A stretch of 26,382 nt of DNA from a virus. The position numbers and the translations under genes were made by a program. This document shows, piece after piece, positions 14,834 through 22,751 of the stretch. Within the stretch, counting starts at the first letter, position 1. Each line of letters starts with the position of its first letter. The notes beneath the pieces were generated by a model. It did no database searches, was not told where the DNA came from, and saw nothing but the letters and a program-made list of their open reading frames with translations. The stretch is from the IMG/VR virus record IMGVR_UViG_3300034167_000694, positions 1-26,382 of that record; one strand, written 5' to 3'.

Positions 14834-16327
14834 ATGAACACAGAAAACAAAAACAACTCCGAATCACAAAGACAAATATTGATTGAGGAAATGAAAAAAA
14901 TCGGAATTGAAAAATTACCATACTCCTACTCAGCACTGAAACCCTTTATTGATGCCGAAACTATGGATTTTCATTATAATAAACATTATAAGGGATACGT
15001 AGACAAACTAAATCAGGCACTCTCGAAAAAGAAAATGGGTGATTGGGATTTAGAAAAAATTATAAAAAACATAAGTAGATACGACAAAACAATAAGAAAC
15101 AACGCAGGTGGAGCATTCAACCACGCATTATTTTGGAATATGCTCACCCCGACCCCAGTCAGACTCAAAGGAGAATTACAAAAGAAAATTTTTTCTGAGT
15201 TCAAAACATTTTCCAACTTCAAGAAGAAGTTTGAACAAACCGCTAAAGAAAGATTTGGTTCAGGTTGGGTTTGGTTGGTTTTAACAAAAAACAACAAACT
15301 CAAAATAATGTCAACTCCAAATCAAGACAATCCACTAATGAATGTTATAGAGGGTGGGGGATTTCCTTTGTTGGGTCTTGACCTATGGGAACATGCTTAC
15401 TATCTGAAATATAAGAACAAAAGAGATGAATATATTTCAAATTTTTGGAAAGTCGTAAATTGGGATTTTGTTAGTAAATTGTTCGAACTGAAGACTCAAA
15501 CAAAACTTTTAGAAAATAAAATTTCCAAACAAATAATGACTGAAGGTAAATCTTATATTGTGGATTGTACAACCGAAGATGAGAAATTTTTTCAGAACCT
15601 AATGAAAGACAACGAAATAAGTAAGTTGTATGGTATGGGAATTTATGCCGCGTTGAAACAAGTGGACTGGTTAGAATTCAAACCCAAAGACCCTGAAAAC
15701 AATATAATGCAAGGATTTTATAAAAATGGAGAAAGACACAATATTAGTTTTTTGGCTGGTAACTACAGAGCTTTTTGTTTAATCACCAAAAGTGTAAACA
15801 GATTGTTAAAAGATAATAATCATGAAATAATTCATTTTCAGAATAGAACTCCCAAAGAACAGGTCATGGCGGTGAAAAAACTGACCTCTATTTTGAAAAA
15901 ATATTCAAACAAAATTTTTGTTGAAGACTCCCCCTTTTTTCAGAAAATTATGTCCAATTTAGGTAATAGTAAAACCAAAGGGGACAAGGTAGAAAATCAA
16001 ACAAAAACAAGATTAGAAAAAGAATTCGGAAAAGAAAACGTTGATATCAAAAGTGGGTTTGGCGCTGAAAGTGACAACCAAGGATTAGATGGTCAAATTA
16101 TAAAAAATGAAAAAATAAACACTTTCCAAATTAAACCTCTTACAAGTTACAAAATAGAAGATGATTTAGTTTACGTAGAAACAACTGGTAAAATTTTACC
16201 ATACGAACAAGATTGGATGATTTTCACAAATAAGTTTGAAACCGTAATTTTAGAAAATAATGCCACAACCTTTGGCAGTAACGTTTACATATTCCCCGTG
16301 AGTAGTTTGATTTATACCTTAGTATGA
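14834..16327 (+). CDS. Mn-type superoxide dismutase fused to a long C-terminal region with a PD-(D/E)XK-like motif pattern
   Basis: 497 aa from ATG 14834 (a TTG lies directly before). Residues 22-216 are a complete Fe/Mn superoxide dismutase: metal ligands H47, H97, D183 and H187, with RNNAGGAFNHALFW, FGSGWVWLVL, STPNQDNPLMN and LDLWEHAYYLKY. Gly at 93 and Gln at 164 follow the E. coli MnSOD pattern rather than FeSOD. It should convert superoxide to peroxide and oxygen. The remaining 280 residues are foreign to the family (normal length about 200). Residues 381-435 show TKGDKVENQT, GLDGQII and FQIKP, with E387, D419 and Q432-x-K434 spaced as in PD-(D/E)XK nuclease folds. The middle part, 230-375, is unassigned. 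It follows the SNF2 gene and precedes a neck gene. SOD is certain; the nuclease assignment is a motif-level inference. Confidence 0.85.
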   Translation: MNTENKNNSESQRQILIEEMKKIGIEKLPYSYSALKPFIDAETMDFHYNKHYKGYVDKLNQALSKKKMGDWDLEKIIKNISRYDKTIRNNAGGAFNHALFWNMLTPTPVRLKGELQKKIFSEFKTFSNFKKKFEQTAKERFGSGWVWLVLTKNNKLKIMSTPNQDNPLMNVIEGGGFPLLGLDLWEHAYYLKYKNKRDEYISNFWKVVNWDFVSKLFELKTQTKLLENKISKQIMTEGKSYIVDCTTEDEKFFQNLMKDNEISKLYGMGIYAALKQVDWLEFKPKDPENNIMQGFYKNGERHNISFLAGNYRAFCLITKSVNRLLKDNNHEIIHFQNRTPKEQVMAVKKLTSILKKYSNKIFVEDSPFFQKIMSNLGNSKTKGDKVENQTKTRLEKEFGKENVDIKSGFGAESDNQGLDGQIIKNEKINTFQIKPLTSYKIEDDLVYVETTGKILPYEQDWMIFTNKFETVILENNATTFGSNVYIFPVSSLIYTLV

Positions 16328-16335
16328 TATTTATA
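16328..16335 (+). promoter_or_regulatory. TATTTATA element before the gp13-like gene
   Basis: TATTTATA begins right after the stop of the SOD fusion gene and is followed by TAATAAAACTTGTCT and the ATG at 16351. It shares the AAAACTTG tail with the element at 14815. Promoter role is inferred. Confidence 0.42.
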
Positions 16336-16350
16336 TAATAAAACTTGTCT

Positions 16351-17478
16351 ATGTCAGTAATTCCTGAACCAGAAAGAAGTAGAATATATACAAGAATCAA
16401 ACATCAATTAGGGGCACCTTTAAGAAGTGTTGAATTGACGGATGAAATGTTAGATTCTTTAATGGAATTATCTATTGGAGATTATGAAGAGTATGTTCTT
16501 CAATGGTTGATTGATAGTCAATGGGTAAACCTTGTAAATCTGAACATGAATGAGAAATCAGTGGCAAGGGCTTTGGTGACAAGAACGATGGATTTTGAAC
16601 AACAATTCGCATATTCATACTCAAAGATAGTTGGTCTACAAACTATGGGACCTTGGGTCCTGAAGAAAGATTATTTTGTTTTAGAGAGAAACAAACAAAA
16701 CTATGAAATCCCTGCCGGTAGAGAAGTGAATGAACTTTTATGGTTTTCCAATCAACCGTGGACAGCATTCGGATTAGGTGGTATAGGTGGATTTGGTTTC
16801 GGTGGAATTGGTTTGGGCGCAAATGAAGCAGGATACGCACAGATGGGATATCAAGGTTCTTACTTTATGATGAGTGGGTTTGATTATCTCATTAGAATGC
16901 AAGAAGCCAACATCCTGAATAGAATTTTGGGAGGTTCCCTAACATACAGAATCACAGGTTTACCTGATGGAAAGAAAAATATATTCCTTTATAATACCCC
17001 TGGAGGTCGTTTTAATTGGAATAACTACAGCTTGTATGAAGGTAAAGCCGTATGGTATTGGTATTATGACGTTGGTCCTGATGACAGAGCTAATTGTTTG
17101 AAAGCTAATCCCGATATTATAAAATTACCAACAGATGTTCCTATTTCTGAATTGAGTTGGGAAGAACTGAATGTACCTGGCCAACAATGGGTTAGAAGAT
17201 GGTTTACAGCATATGCAAAAGAAACTTTATCGAGAGTTAGAGGTAAGTATAGCGGAAACCTGAAAACTCCTGATTCAGAATTGACGATGGACTATCAAAT
17301 ACTTCAAACAGAAGCTAAAGATGAGAAAACAAAGCTATTAGAAGAATTGATTGGTGCAGAGGGATGGCTTACGAGATTGAGACCCGAAAAGGTAATGGAA
17401 AGGGAAGCTCAAATTGCTGAAAATTTAAATAAACAAATGAAATTCAGAGCAATGCCTCGTCAAATATACGTAATCTAA
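16351..17478 (+). CDS. Neck protein (T4 gp13-like)
   Basis: 375 aa from ATG 16351; an in-frame TTG two codons earlier is less likely. The N-terminus, PEPERSRIYTRIKHQLGAP with VELTDEMLDSLMELSIGDYE, and the C-terminal YAKETLSRVRGKYSG... followed by LTMDYQILQTEAKDEKTKLLEEL, match the plan of gp13-type neck proteins (T4 gp13, 309 aa), where the last part reads LIWGRNLSKFTG and NGEQIYNEA. gp13 connects the filled head to the tail. Residues 141-156 form a striking Gly-rich loop, GLGGIGGFGFGGIGLG, absent from T4. It is on the plus strand, opposite in direction to the gp14/gp15-like genes and 3.7 kb away, so the neck genes have been split by the accessory block. It overlaps the next gene at TAATG. 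Confidence 0.62.
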   Translation: MSVIPEPERSRIYTRIKHQLGAPLRSVELTDEMLDSLMELSIGDYEEYVLQWLIDSQWVNLVNLNMNEKSVARALVTRTMDFEQQFAYSYSKIVGLQTMGPWVLKKDYFVLERNKQNYEIPAGREVNELLWFSNQPWTAFGLGGIGGFGFGGIGLGANEAGYAQMGYQGSYFMMSGFDYLIRMQEANILNRILGGSLTYRITGLPDGKKNIFLYNTPGGRFNWNNYSLYEGKAVWYWYYDVGPDDRANCLKANPDIIKLPTDVPISELSWEELNVPGQQWVRRWFTAYAKETLSRVRGKYSGNLKTPDSELTMDYQILQTEAKDEKTKLLEELIGAEGWLTRLRPEKVMEREAQIAENLNKQMKFRAMPRQIYVI

Positions 17479-17813
17479 TGGCAATAGTTAAAAATATACC
17501 ATCAAAAAGAATAATAAATGGGTTTGCAATAGAGACCTCAGACAGCGCTGTCGTTACTGAAAAAGACTACAAAGTAAACGGAGAAGCGGTGATTGTTGTG
17601 AGAGGTGTACCAAACGCAACTTTGACTTTGGACTCTATGACCTCAGACCACGTTGTTGTTAAATCGATGACAAATCTCAAAGTGAAACCTGATATCAATA
17701 GGATTGATGAAGAATACGATGAGGTTGATTTAGATAAGTTCGCCTGTGTTGAATTTAAATTTATAAGAGATACTTGGTATATTCTTTCATCAGACGGACT
17801 CAAGAACTCCTAA
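17478..17813 (+). CDS. Small unknown protein, probably virion-associated
   Basis: 111 aa. The ATG shares one base with the stop of the gp13-like gene (TAATG), so the two are translationally coupled. I do not recognise a family. Beta strands appear to dominate (KVNGEAVIVVRGVPNATLTL, HVVVKSMTNLKV), followed by an acidic loop IDEEYDEVDLDKF and a final strand FKFIRDTWYILSSDGLKNS. The ending 'WYILSSDGLK' recalls small beta-rich phage structural proteins. Its 3' end overlaps the 3' end of the DNA polymerase gene by 24 bases, and I see no terminator hairpin there. A head or neck accessory role is a guess from the neighbour. Confidence 0.65.
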   Translation: MAIVKNIPSKRIINGFAIETSDSAVVTEKDYKVNGEAVIVVRGVPNATLTLDSMTSDHVVVKSMTNLKVKPDINRIDEEYDEVDLDKFACVEFKFIRDTWYILSSDGLKNS

Positions 17814-20618
17814 TTTAATTTTCCAATCTTCTTCCGCTAATTCGTAAATATATTCTGAACTAAGACCTCTTCTACCCCAATAGTTTAATTCCTGTTCAGT
17901 AATATCCAAAACATCCTCTTTAAGTTTGTCTTGGTCGCCCTCTTCAAATGGCATCCCGTTTATCAATTCACATTGAGCGGTTGTAAATATACCTCTTTGT
18001 TCAGGGTCGGTCACTAACAAATTGTCACGAACCTCTTGTTGGAATACCACTAACAAAGGTTCAATTCTTTTATTGAAAGTAACGATTGCCCTCGGAACAT
18101 TATACTCACCTGTCAGATTGGGGTTGTTTTCCAAAATATCTGCCTTCAACATATAACAATTCACAATTACTCCATCTTGTACTGGTTTCGAATTTGGGTT
18201 TTGGACTTTGTTATATTCATTTAAATCTTTGATTTGTTTAGCGGTCATTTTTTGTACGTCACCTTGAGACGCCTTTTTACCGTTATTGACATACATTATA
18301 ACATCACCAAGGTTTACATTCAAACCCTCCTGTATTGCCAATTCCATGTGTGCCATACGAGACATACTATTACCGGCCTTGGTTTTTTGTGTCAACCTTT
18401 TTTTATACTCGTCCAAGGTCAATTTTACTTTGGCTCTCTGAGCAATTTGGGATAAAGGAATTTTTTGGTCAAAAATTATTTTTAGATACTCATAGTAGTA
18501 CTCGATAAAATCTTTACCTCTACCTTCTAATAGGAGTTTAATTCCTTTGTCCAAAAAGGTTTCGATATACAAGGGAAGTTTTTTTGACTTGATTGAATTA
18601 CCTGTCAATTTGATTTTACCTCTTGCATCCATAACTGCGTAGTTTTTTCTTGCCAAATTGATACACGAAGGCCAAACTCCGTCAGTATCCAAAGCCATTT
18701 CACCCCTCATGAAAATATCGTTATATTCAGCAACATCCGCATCAGGTCCTGTATATTCTTTACCAACTTTGACCTTCCAATTTAAACCACGACCAATATA
18801 TTTGTGTTTGTCGACATCATCAGGACTTGAGAAGTTTACACCGTCAGTATCCATAACCAAGGGAGTATAACCTCGAGACATAAAGAATTTAATCATCTGT
18901 CTCAGATACTGACGACCCGTACAAGTAATCTGTTCACCCATGTACATATCACCCCAAGCAAAAACCTGAGGGGCGGACAAAGCACCGAACATTGAGTTGA
19001 TGAAGATTTTGATGGGTAATTGTTTGTTAGAATAAGATGCTGATTTTTGAGGGTCAGTTTTCTCAAACTCTTCGGCAAGTTGTTTGTAACGGATACGAGT
19101 ATCACGAAAATACTTTAACATTCCTTTCATCGCACCTGTAACATCACAGTCGGGGAAAACATCGTGTACGAGCTGAATAGAGGGGTATAGAGAGGAGAAG
19201 TCTAGCTTTAGGACATTCTTACTGTACCCGACTTTTAATAGTCGAGAAAGACCTCCTACGAAGTCTGTCTTTGATTGTTTCTCAGGGATTGCCAAACCGT
19301 GTTTATAAGACCACGCAAGCATTAGCATTTTCCAAAGGGTTGCCGTTCCCATAGTAGAAACCCTCTCATATGTGGTGGGAATCATTGAAGCTAGTAAGAA
19401 TGAGGCTTGATTGAACTCTTGGTCTACGGCTAAGGTTTCTTCCAAGTCATCATCCAAATATCTCTCAACCAAATTATCTCCTGTTGTTACAATATACACA
19501 TCAGGTCTTTTTTTACAAGCCGTATCGATTTTCTCATCCAATCCGACCTTTTTGTAATTTCCATTCTGAATGTTCAACCAATACTCTTCTTTGGCCGCAT
19601 ACATTTTACCAATATCAGTGTGTTCAATATAGACACGGTCAGTTGCTTCTTTACCGATAAACTTGGTAATATATTTCAAACCAGCAGCTTTAATGTTCGA
19701 GTTGATTGCTTGTGCTCTACGCACCGCATGAATGATATCAATGACATTATAACCCCAAATTGAAGTTTGTAGATAATCTTCTACCTCGTTTGCTAACTTT
19801 AGGATAGATTCCTTTCTTGTATAAGAATGTTGGGGATGTAAGGATTTGATAGACTTTCTTAAATCTATTCCTAGTTTTTGACTTCTTTCAAATATCCAGT
19901 GCCAATCGAAGTTCGCCGAATTATAACCACCGATAATACTTGGTTTAATTTCATCAATTACTTTGAAGAATTCTAAGATTGCATCTTTCTCATCCTTTTC
20001 ATCAAGACATTCAATTACCCTGTGGTAACCCTTATTTGTTTTGATTCCAATCATGAATATACGACCGTCTTTTGGGTCCAAAGCGTTTGTCTCCAAGTCA
20101 AATACAAGTCGCGTCACTTGATTATAATCATCAAAACCTTTGAACAATCTTTTTTCTTTGGATATCAGATATTGTTCAACAGGAGGTAAAACCATAATTT
20201 TGTCCTTGGTTTTTTCACCCCACGGGTCACAACCACCGTCACGGAAGAACTGAATTAGTTCACGATAACCTTTAAGGGACTTGACCATGAAAGTCAAACC
20301 ATTCTCAAGACGTTCATTATCTTTCGTTTCTAATTTTTGAATTACAATCCCATATTTTGACATCGCTTCTTTCTGAGCAATTTTGGAATTGTTATAGAAA
20401 TTTATACCACGGAGGTCTCCAACCCAAGCGAATGGTATAAATGTATCCTTACGAATCTCTTTACCCTTATTGGGTATTTCTTTGATTTTGAAAATGGAGT
20501 TTGAAACATAATCAAACTCAATAGCTACAATAAATTCTTCGGGGTCGTTACCATGTAAGAACGACTCAATTTCTTGAGGGTCAATCATATATTTTTCGAG
20601 TGGTTTATTGGCTTTCAC
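17790..20618 (-). CDS. Family B DNA polymerase with 3'-5' exonuclease (phage replicative polymerase)
   Basis: 942 aa (T4 gp43 is 898). Exonuclease motifs: Exo I VFDLETNA (D174, E176), Exo II YNSANFDWHWIFERSQ (D238), Exo III RYLDDDLEET (around D389-391). Polymerase motifs: region II KLDFSSLYPSIQ (D473), region III KIFINSMFGALSAP (537-550) and region I VMDTDGVNFSSPDD (D590, D592). The usual YGDTDS is here MDTDGV, with both catalytic Asp kept. All catalytic residues for synthesis and proofreading are present. The start is GTG 20618, inside an inverted repeat; ATG 20588 is the alternative and would remove ten residues. It stands alone on the minus strand between the plus-strand neck block and the glycosyltransferase cassette. 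Confidence 0.95.
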   Translation of the reverse strand: MKANKPLEKYMIDPQEIESFLHGNDPEEFIVAIEFDYVSNSIFKIKEIPNKGKEIRKDTFIPFAWVGDLRGINFYNNSKIAQKEAMSKYGIVIQKLETKDNERLENGLTFMVKSLKGYRELIQFFRDGGCDPWGEKTKDKIMVLPPVEQYLISKEKRLFKGFDDYNQVTRLVFDLETNALDPKDGRIFMIGIKTNKGYHRVIECLDEKDEKDAILEFFKVIDEIKPSIIGGYNSANFDWHWIFERSQKLGIDLRKSIKSLHPQHSYTRKESILKLANEVEDYLQTSIWGYNVIDIIHAVRRAQAINSNIKAAGLKYITKFIGKEATDRVYIEHTDIGKMYAAKEEYWLNIQNGNYKKVGLDEKIDTACKKRPDVYIVTTGDNLVERYLDDDLEETLAVDQEFNQASFLLASMIPTTYERVSTMGTATLWKMLMLAWSYKHGLAIPEKQSKTDFVGGLSRLLKVGYSKNVLKLDFSSLYPSIQLVHDVFPDCDVTGAMKGMLKYFRDTRIRYKQLAEEFEKTDPQKSASYSNKQLPIKIFINSMFGALSAPQVFAWGDMYMGEQITCTGRQYLRQMIKFFMSRGYTPLVMDTDGVNFSSPDDVDKHKYIGRGLNWKVKVGKEYTGPDADVAEYNDIFMRGEMALDTDGVWPSCINLARKNYAVMDARGKIKLTGNSIKSKKLPLYIETFLDKGIKLLLEGRGKDFIEYYYEYLKIIFDQKIPLSQIAQRAKVKLTLDEYKKRLTQKTKAGNSMSRMAHMELAIQEGLNVNLGDVIMYVNNGKKASQGDVQKMTAKQIKDLNEYNKVQNPNSKPVQDGVIVNCYMLKADILENNPNLTGEYNVPRAIVTFNKRIEPLLVVFQQEVRDNLLVTDPEQRGIFTTAQCELINGMPFEEGDQDKLKEDVLDITEQELNYWGRRGLSSEYIYELAEEDWKIKLGVLESV

Positions 20619-20630
20619 ACTATTGTGAAA
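20613..20630. promoter_or_regulatory. Inverted repeat covering the DNA polymerase start codon (possible translational operator)
   Basis: TTTCACA (20613-20619) and TGTGAAA (20624-20630) form a perfect 7-bp inverted repeat with a 4-base centre. In the mRNA the GTG start at 20618-20616 lies in the 3' arm of the stem. T4 gp43 is known to repress its own translation by binding a hairpin at its ribosome site, so a similar operator is plausible. It could equally be a DNA-level operator or chance in AT-rich sequence. Confidence 0.5.
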
Positions 20631-20649
20631 TTTACCTTACTCATTCAGC

Positions 20650-20657
20650 CATAAATA
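20650..20657 (-). promoter_or_regulatory. TATTTATG element before the DNA polymerase gene
   Basis: The minus strand reads CGTATATTTATGGCTG, 31 bases before the GTG start, in the 65-base gap after the small unknown gene. It would give the polymerase gene its own start of transcription upstream of the inverted repeat. Inferred from the recurring element. Confidence 0.38.
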
Positions 20658-20683
20658 TACGAAGAATATCTGTAATATCAAAA

Positions 20684-21061
20684 TCAACAACAACCTGTTT
20701 CAGAAATAAAACTGTCTTGTACGTTGATATATAACTCCTCTCTTATCGGTAGAATTAAATTACCCTCGTCGTTTTTGATGAGAAATTGACCTTGATATCT
20801 ACCCACGGTATTTGTGTCTCTTGATGTAAATCTGAAATAAACATAATACTCAGGGGTTGCACCTAAGGGAAGGGTTATAGAAGTTATGTAACAGGGGGCG
20901 GATACTATTTTGGGAATACCAGTTTCAACATTTATCATCGTGAAATAGATTGTTGAAATGGGTAATGCCTCCATAAGCTCCAAATATCCGGCCCTACCAT
21001 CTTTTACAACTTGCATTTTCAAGAGTGGTAAAGTAGCATTTTTCTTGATAAAAAATTCCAT
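20684..21061 (-). CDS. Small beta-rich protein of unknown function
   Basis: 125 aa. The body alternates strands: ATLPLLKMQVVKDG, ISTIYFTMINVETG, ITSITLPLGATPEYYVYFRF, GRYQGQFLIKNDEGNLILPI, and a conserved-looking end REELYINVQDSFISETGCC. The 'G-Y-G-F-IKNDEG-LILPIRE-LYINV-DSFI' stretch recalls small proteins of baseplate or fibre regions in large phages, where such immunoglobulin-like modules serve as structural connectors, but I cannot name a family. A Cys pair closes the chain. The ATG at 21061 is 16 bases after the stop of the two-domain glycosyltransferase gene, with a TATTTATT element in that gap. It may be made with the cassette, though it does not look like an enzyme. Confidence 0.65.
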   Translation of the reverse strand: MEFFIKKNATLPLLKMQVVKDGRAGYLELMEALPISTIYFTMINVETGIPKIVSAPCYITSITLPLGATPEYYVYFRFTSRDTNTVGRYQGQFLIKNDEGNLILPIREELYINVQDSFISETGCC

Positions 21062-21064
21062 AAC

Positions 21065-21072
21065 AATAAATA
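21065..21072 (-). promoter_or_regulatory. TATTTATT element before the small beta-rich gene
   Basis: The minus strand reads AGTATATTTATTGTT followed by ATG, only three bases after the element, inside a 16-base gap. The distance is too short for a normal leader, so this case may be chance or a leaderless start. Listed because it fits the recurring pattern. Confidence 0.22.
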
Positions 21073-21077
21073 TACTG

Positions 21078-22751
21078 TTATGACTCTTTACGTAACTTCC
21101 TATCGTAATGGTCGAACCTATTATGTTCGGTTGGTGTCATAAGAAGTAACCCTGGTTTGAGTTTGCCCGCAACAGTCTGCTGATACATATGACTCATCCA
21201 CGTTTGTTCAAATGGGTGAGCCCAAGTTGTTTCTAAAAACATCTTTTTATTACCGGGCCTTGAGACTATTTGTGGCCAATTACAATAGTATATTTCACCT
21301 GTTGCATATGGTATACCTTTGTGGGAATCTATTTTGGTGAATTTTGTTTTTGGGGCATTTGGGTCTAATCCCATGTTTGGGAGTCGGGGTTTTTCAGGCC
21401 AAAACTTTAATCTTACATCTTGAGGGACATTATACCAAGACCATTGAGTACTATTATCACCAAAAAACTCTGAAAAATTTAATTTTAAAAAATCAAAATT
21501 TTCTTTTTTAACAATTTCTAAAGATTTTGAATAAAGATTATCTGTGAATCTGTTGAAACCATTTTTACAAACCTCTTGATTCGGATAGAAGAACATATCG
21601 TCCTCAAAGAAAAGGTAATAATCTAAATCCGTTTCTGTGTCAAAATGTTCTGCAATCCACTGTCTTCCACCGCAGATACCTAAATTATCCTTTTTTATTT
21701 CTTCGAAACCATAATCATCACATAATTGACTATAAGTTAAATCTGTTGTCCTGTCTGTAGAATTATTTAAAAGAAATTTTTTAGTTTTTAATAAAAAATC
21801 TTTATCATAAGAATTCATCGATTGTATCAGAGTTTCAAATTGTTCTGGACTGTTAAATGTTATAACATATAAACCAACTTTATTTGTATCTAACATTTCC
21901 TGTGAGACAAATCCGCTCTCAGATTTTACTTCTAAATTGTTATTTTTCAAACCCTCAAAAAATTTACCTATGAGACCGTTACCTTCTATCTCAAAATAAT
22001 TTATTAAATCTGAGTGTTTATAACACATTATACTAAAAATAGATTCTTCGGTACCCATCAACCCTTGGTCTAATGTAGATTTCAATAAACCATAATAAAT
22101 TGAATTTATTTCTGGTATAGTATACTTTGGTCCACCAAAGAATCCTCCTCTTGCAACTTTGTCTACTTTAGCACCGGCAATCTCATTTAATCTTGAATAC
22201 TCAAATCCATGAATTTCATTATTTGCCTCATATGGAAAACAAATAAAAGAAAACTTTGAGATGTATTTAGGAAGATTATTTAAAACCTTGTCGTGTGTGA
22301 AATATCCGGAGTGCACGGTGTTTGTAATACCTCCGTCAATCCAAAACATATATTCCGAATTAAATTGGTCCATAATCTTGGCATCATGAAGTAGAAAAAC
22401 TTTGGACATGACTAAAGGATTATAGTTTTCTAATTTCGATTGAGTTGAGTCTCTAAGCCACCCCGCAAGATTTTTCCAATCTTCATTGTTTCTTATCAGT
22501 TGTATTTTTTCAAAAAACTCATTTTCTCTGAACCAAGATATTGGTCTTCTAATAAATTGAGTATTCTCCTTATTCCTTTTTCTAAAAACAAATTCTTCTA
22601 AAGACTCATCCCCGAAAATAATCATATTTTCAGACGCATCCAAAAGAGAATCAAATTTTTCCAAATAATGTTCATAGGGTCGTTTCCAACCCTCATTTAA
22701 TTCAGACCTCCCGATGTCCCAAATACCCGTTACTAAAGTAATGTTATTCAT
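21078..22751 (-). CDS. Two-domain glycosyltransferase: HtrL/YibB-like plus GT2-like domain
   Basis: 557 aa. The first 275 residues fit the HtrL/YibB family: ITLVTGIWDIGRSELNEGW, YLEKFDSLL, then the sugar-nucleotide-site-like YMFWIDGGITNTVHSGYF (134-151), ICFPYEANNEIHGFEY and GGFFGGPKY. Residues 290-557 begin again with a GT-A start, VGLYVITFNSPEQFETLIQS, and hold a D-D motif YYLFFEDDMFFYP (378-390), as in GT2-type enzymes, with a Trp- and His-rich end (ETTWAHPFEQTWMSHMY). The two halves look like two complete catalytic units fused in one chain, so it may add two sugars in turn. Its start overlaps the end of the previous gene by eight bases. The acceptor and donor are unknown. DNA here is visibly more AT-rich than in the GT60-like gene of the same cassette. 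Confidence 0.72.
   Translation of the reverse strand: MNNITLVTGIWDIGRSELNEGWKRPYEHYLEKFDSLLDASENMIIFGDESLEEFVFRKRNKENTQFIRRPISWFRENEFFEKIQLIRNNEDWKNLAGWLRDSTQSKLENYNPLVMSKVFLLHDAKIMDQFNSEYMFWIDGGITNTVHSGYFTHDKVLNNLPKYISKFSFICFPYEANNEIHGFEYSRLNEIAGAKVDKVARGGFFGGPKYTIPEINSIYYGLLKSTLDQGLMGTEESIFSIMCYKHSDLINYFEIEGNGLIGKFFEGLKNNNLEVKSESGFVSQEMLDTNKVGLYVITFNSPEQFETLIQSMNSYDKDFLLKTKKFLLNNSTDRTTDLTYSQLCDDYGFEEIKKDNLGICGGRQWIAEHFDTETDLDYYLFFEDDMFFYPNQEVCKNGFNRFTDNLYSKSLEIVKKENFDFLKLNFSEFFGDNSTQWSWYNVPQDVRLKFWPEKPRLPNMGLDPNAPKTKFTKIDSHKGIPYATGEIYYCNWPQIVSRPGNKKMFLETTWAHPFEQTWMSHMYQQTVAGKLKPGLLLMTPTEHNRFDHYDRKLRKES

Noticed and set aside
14834-16327. SOD gene as host contamination or bacterial insertion
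   Set aside because: It is flanked by phage genes at 11-25 base spacing, shares a TATTTATA element with the following neck gene, and has the local AT-rich composition.
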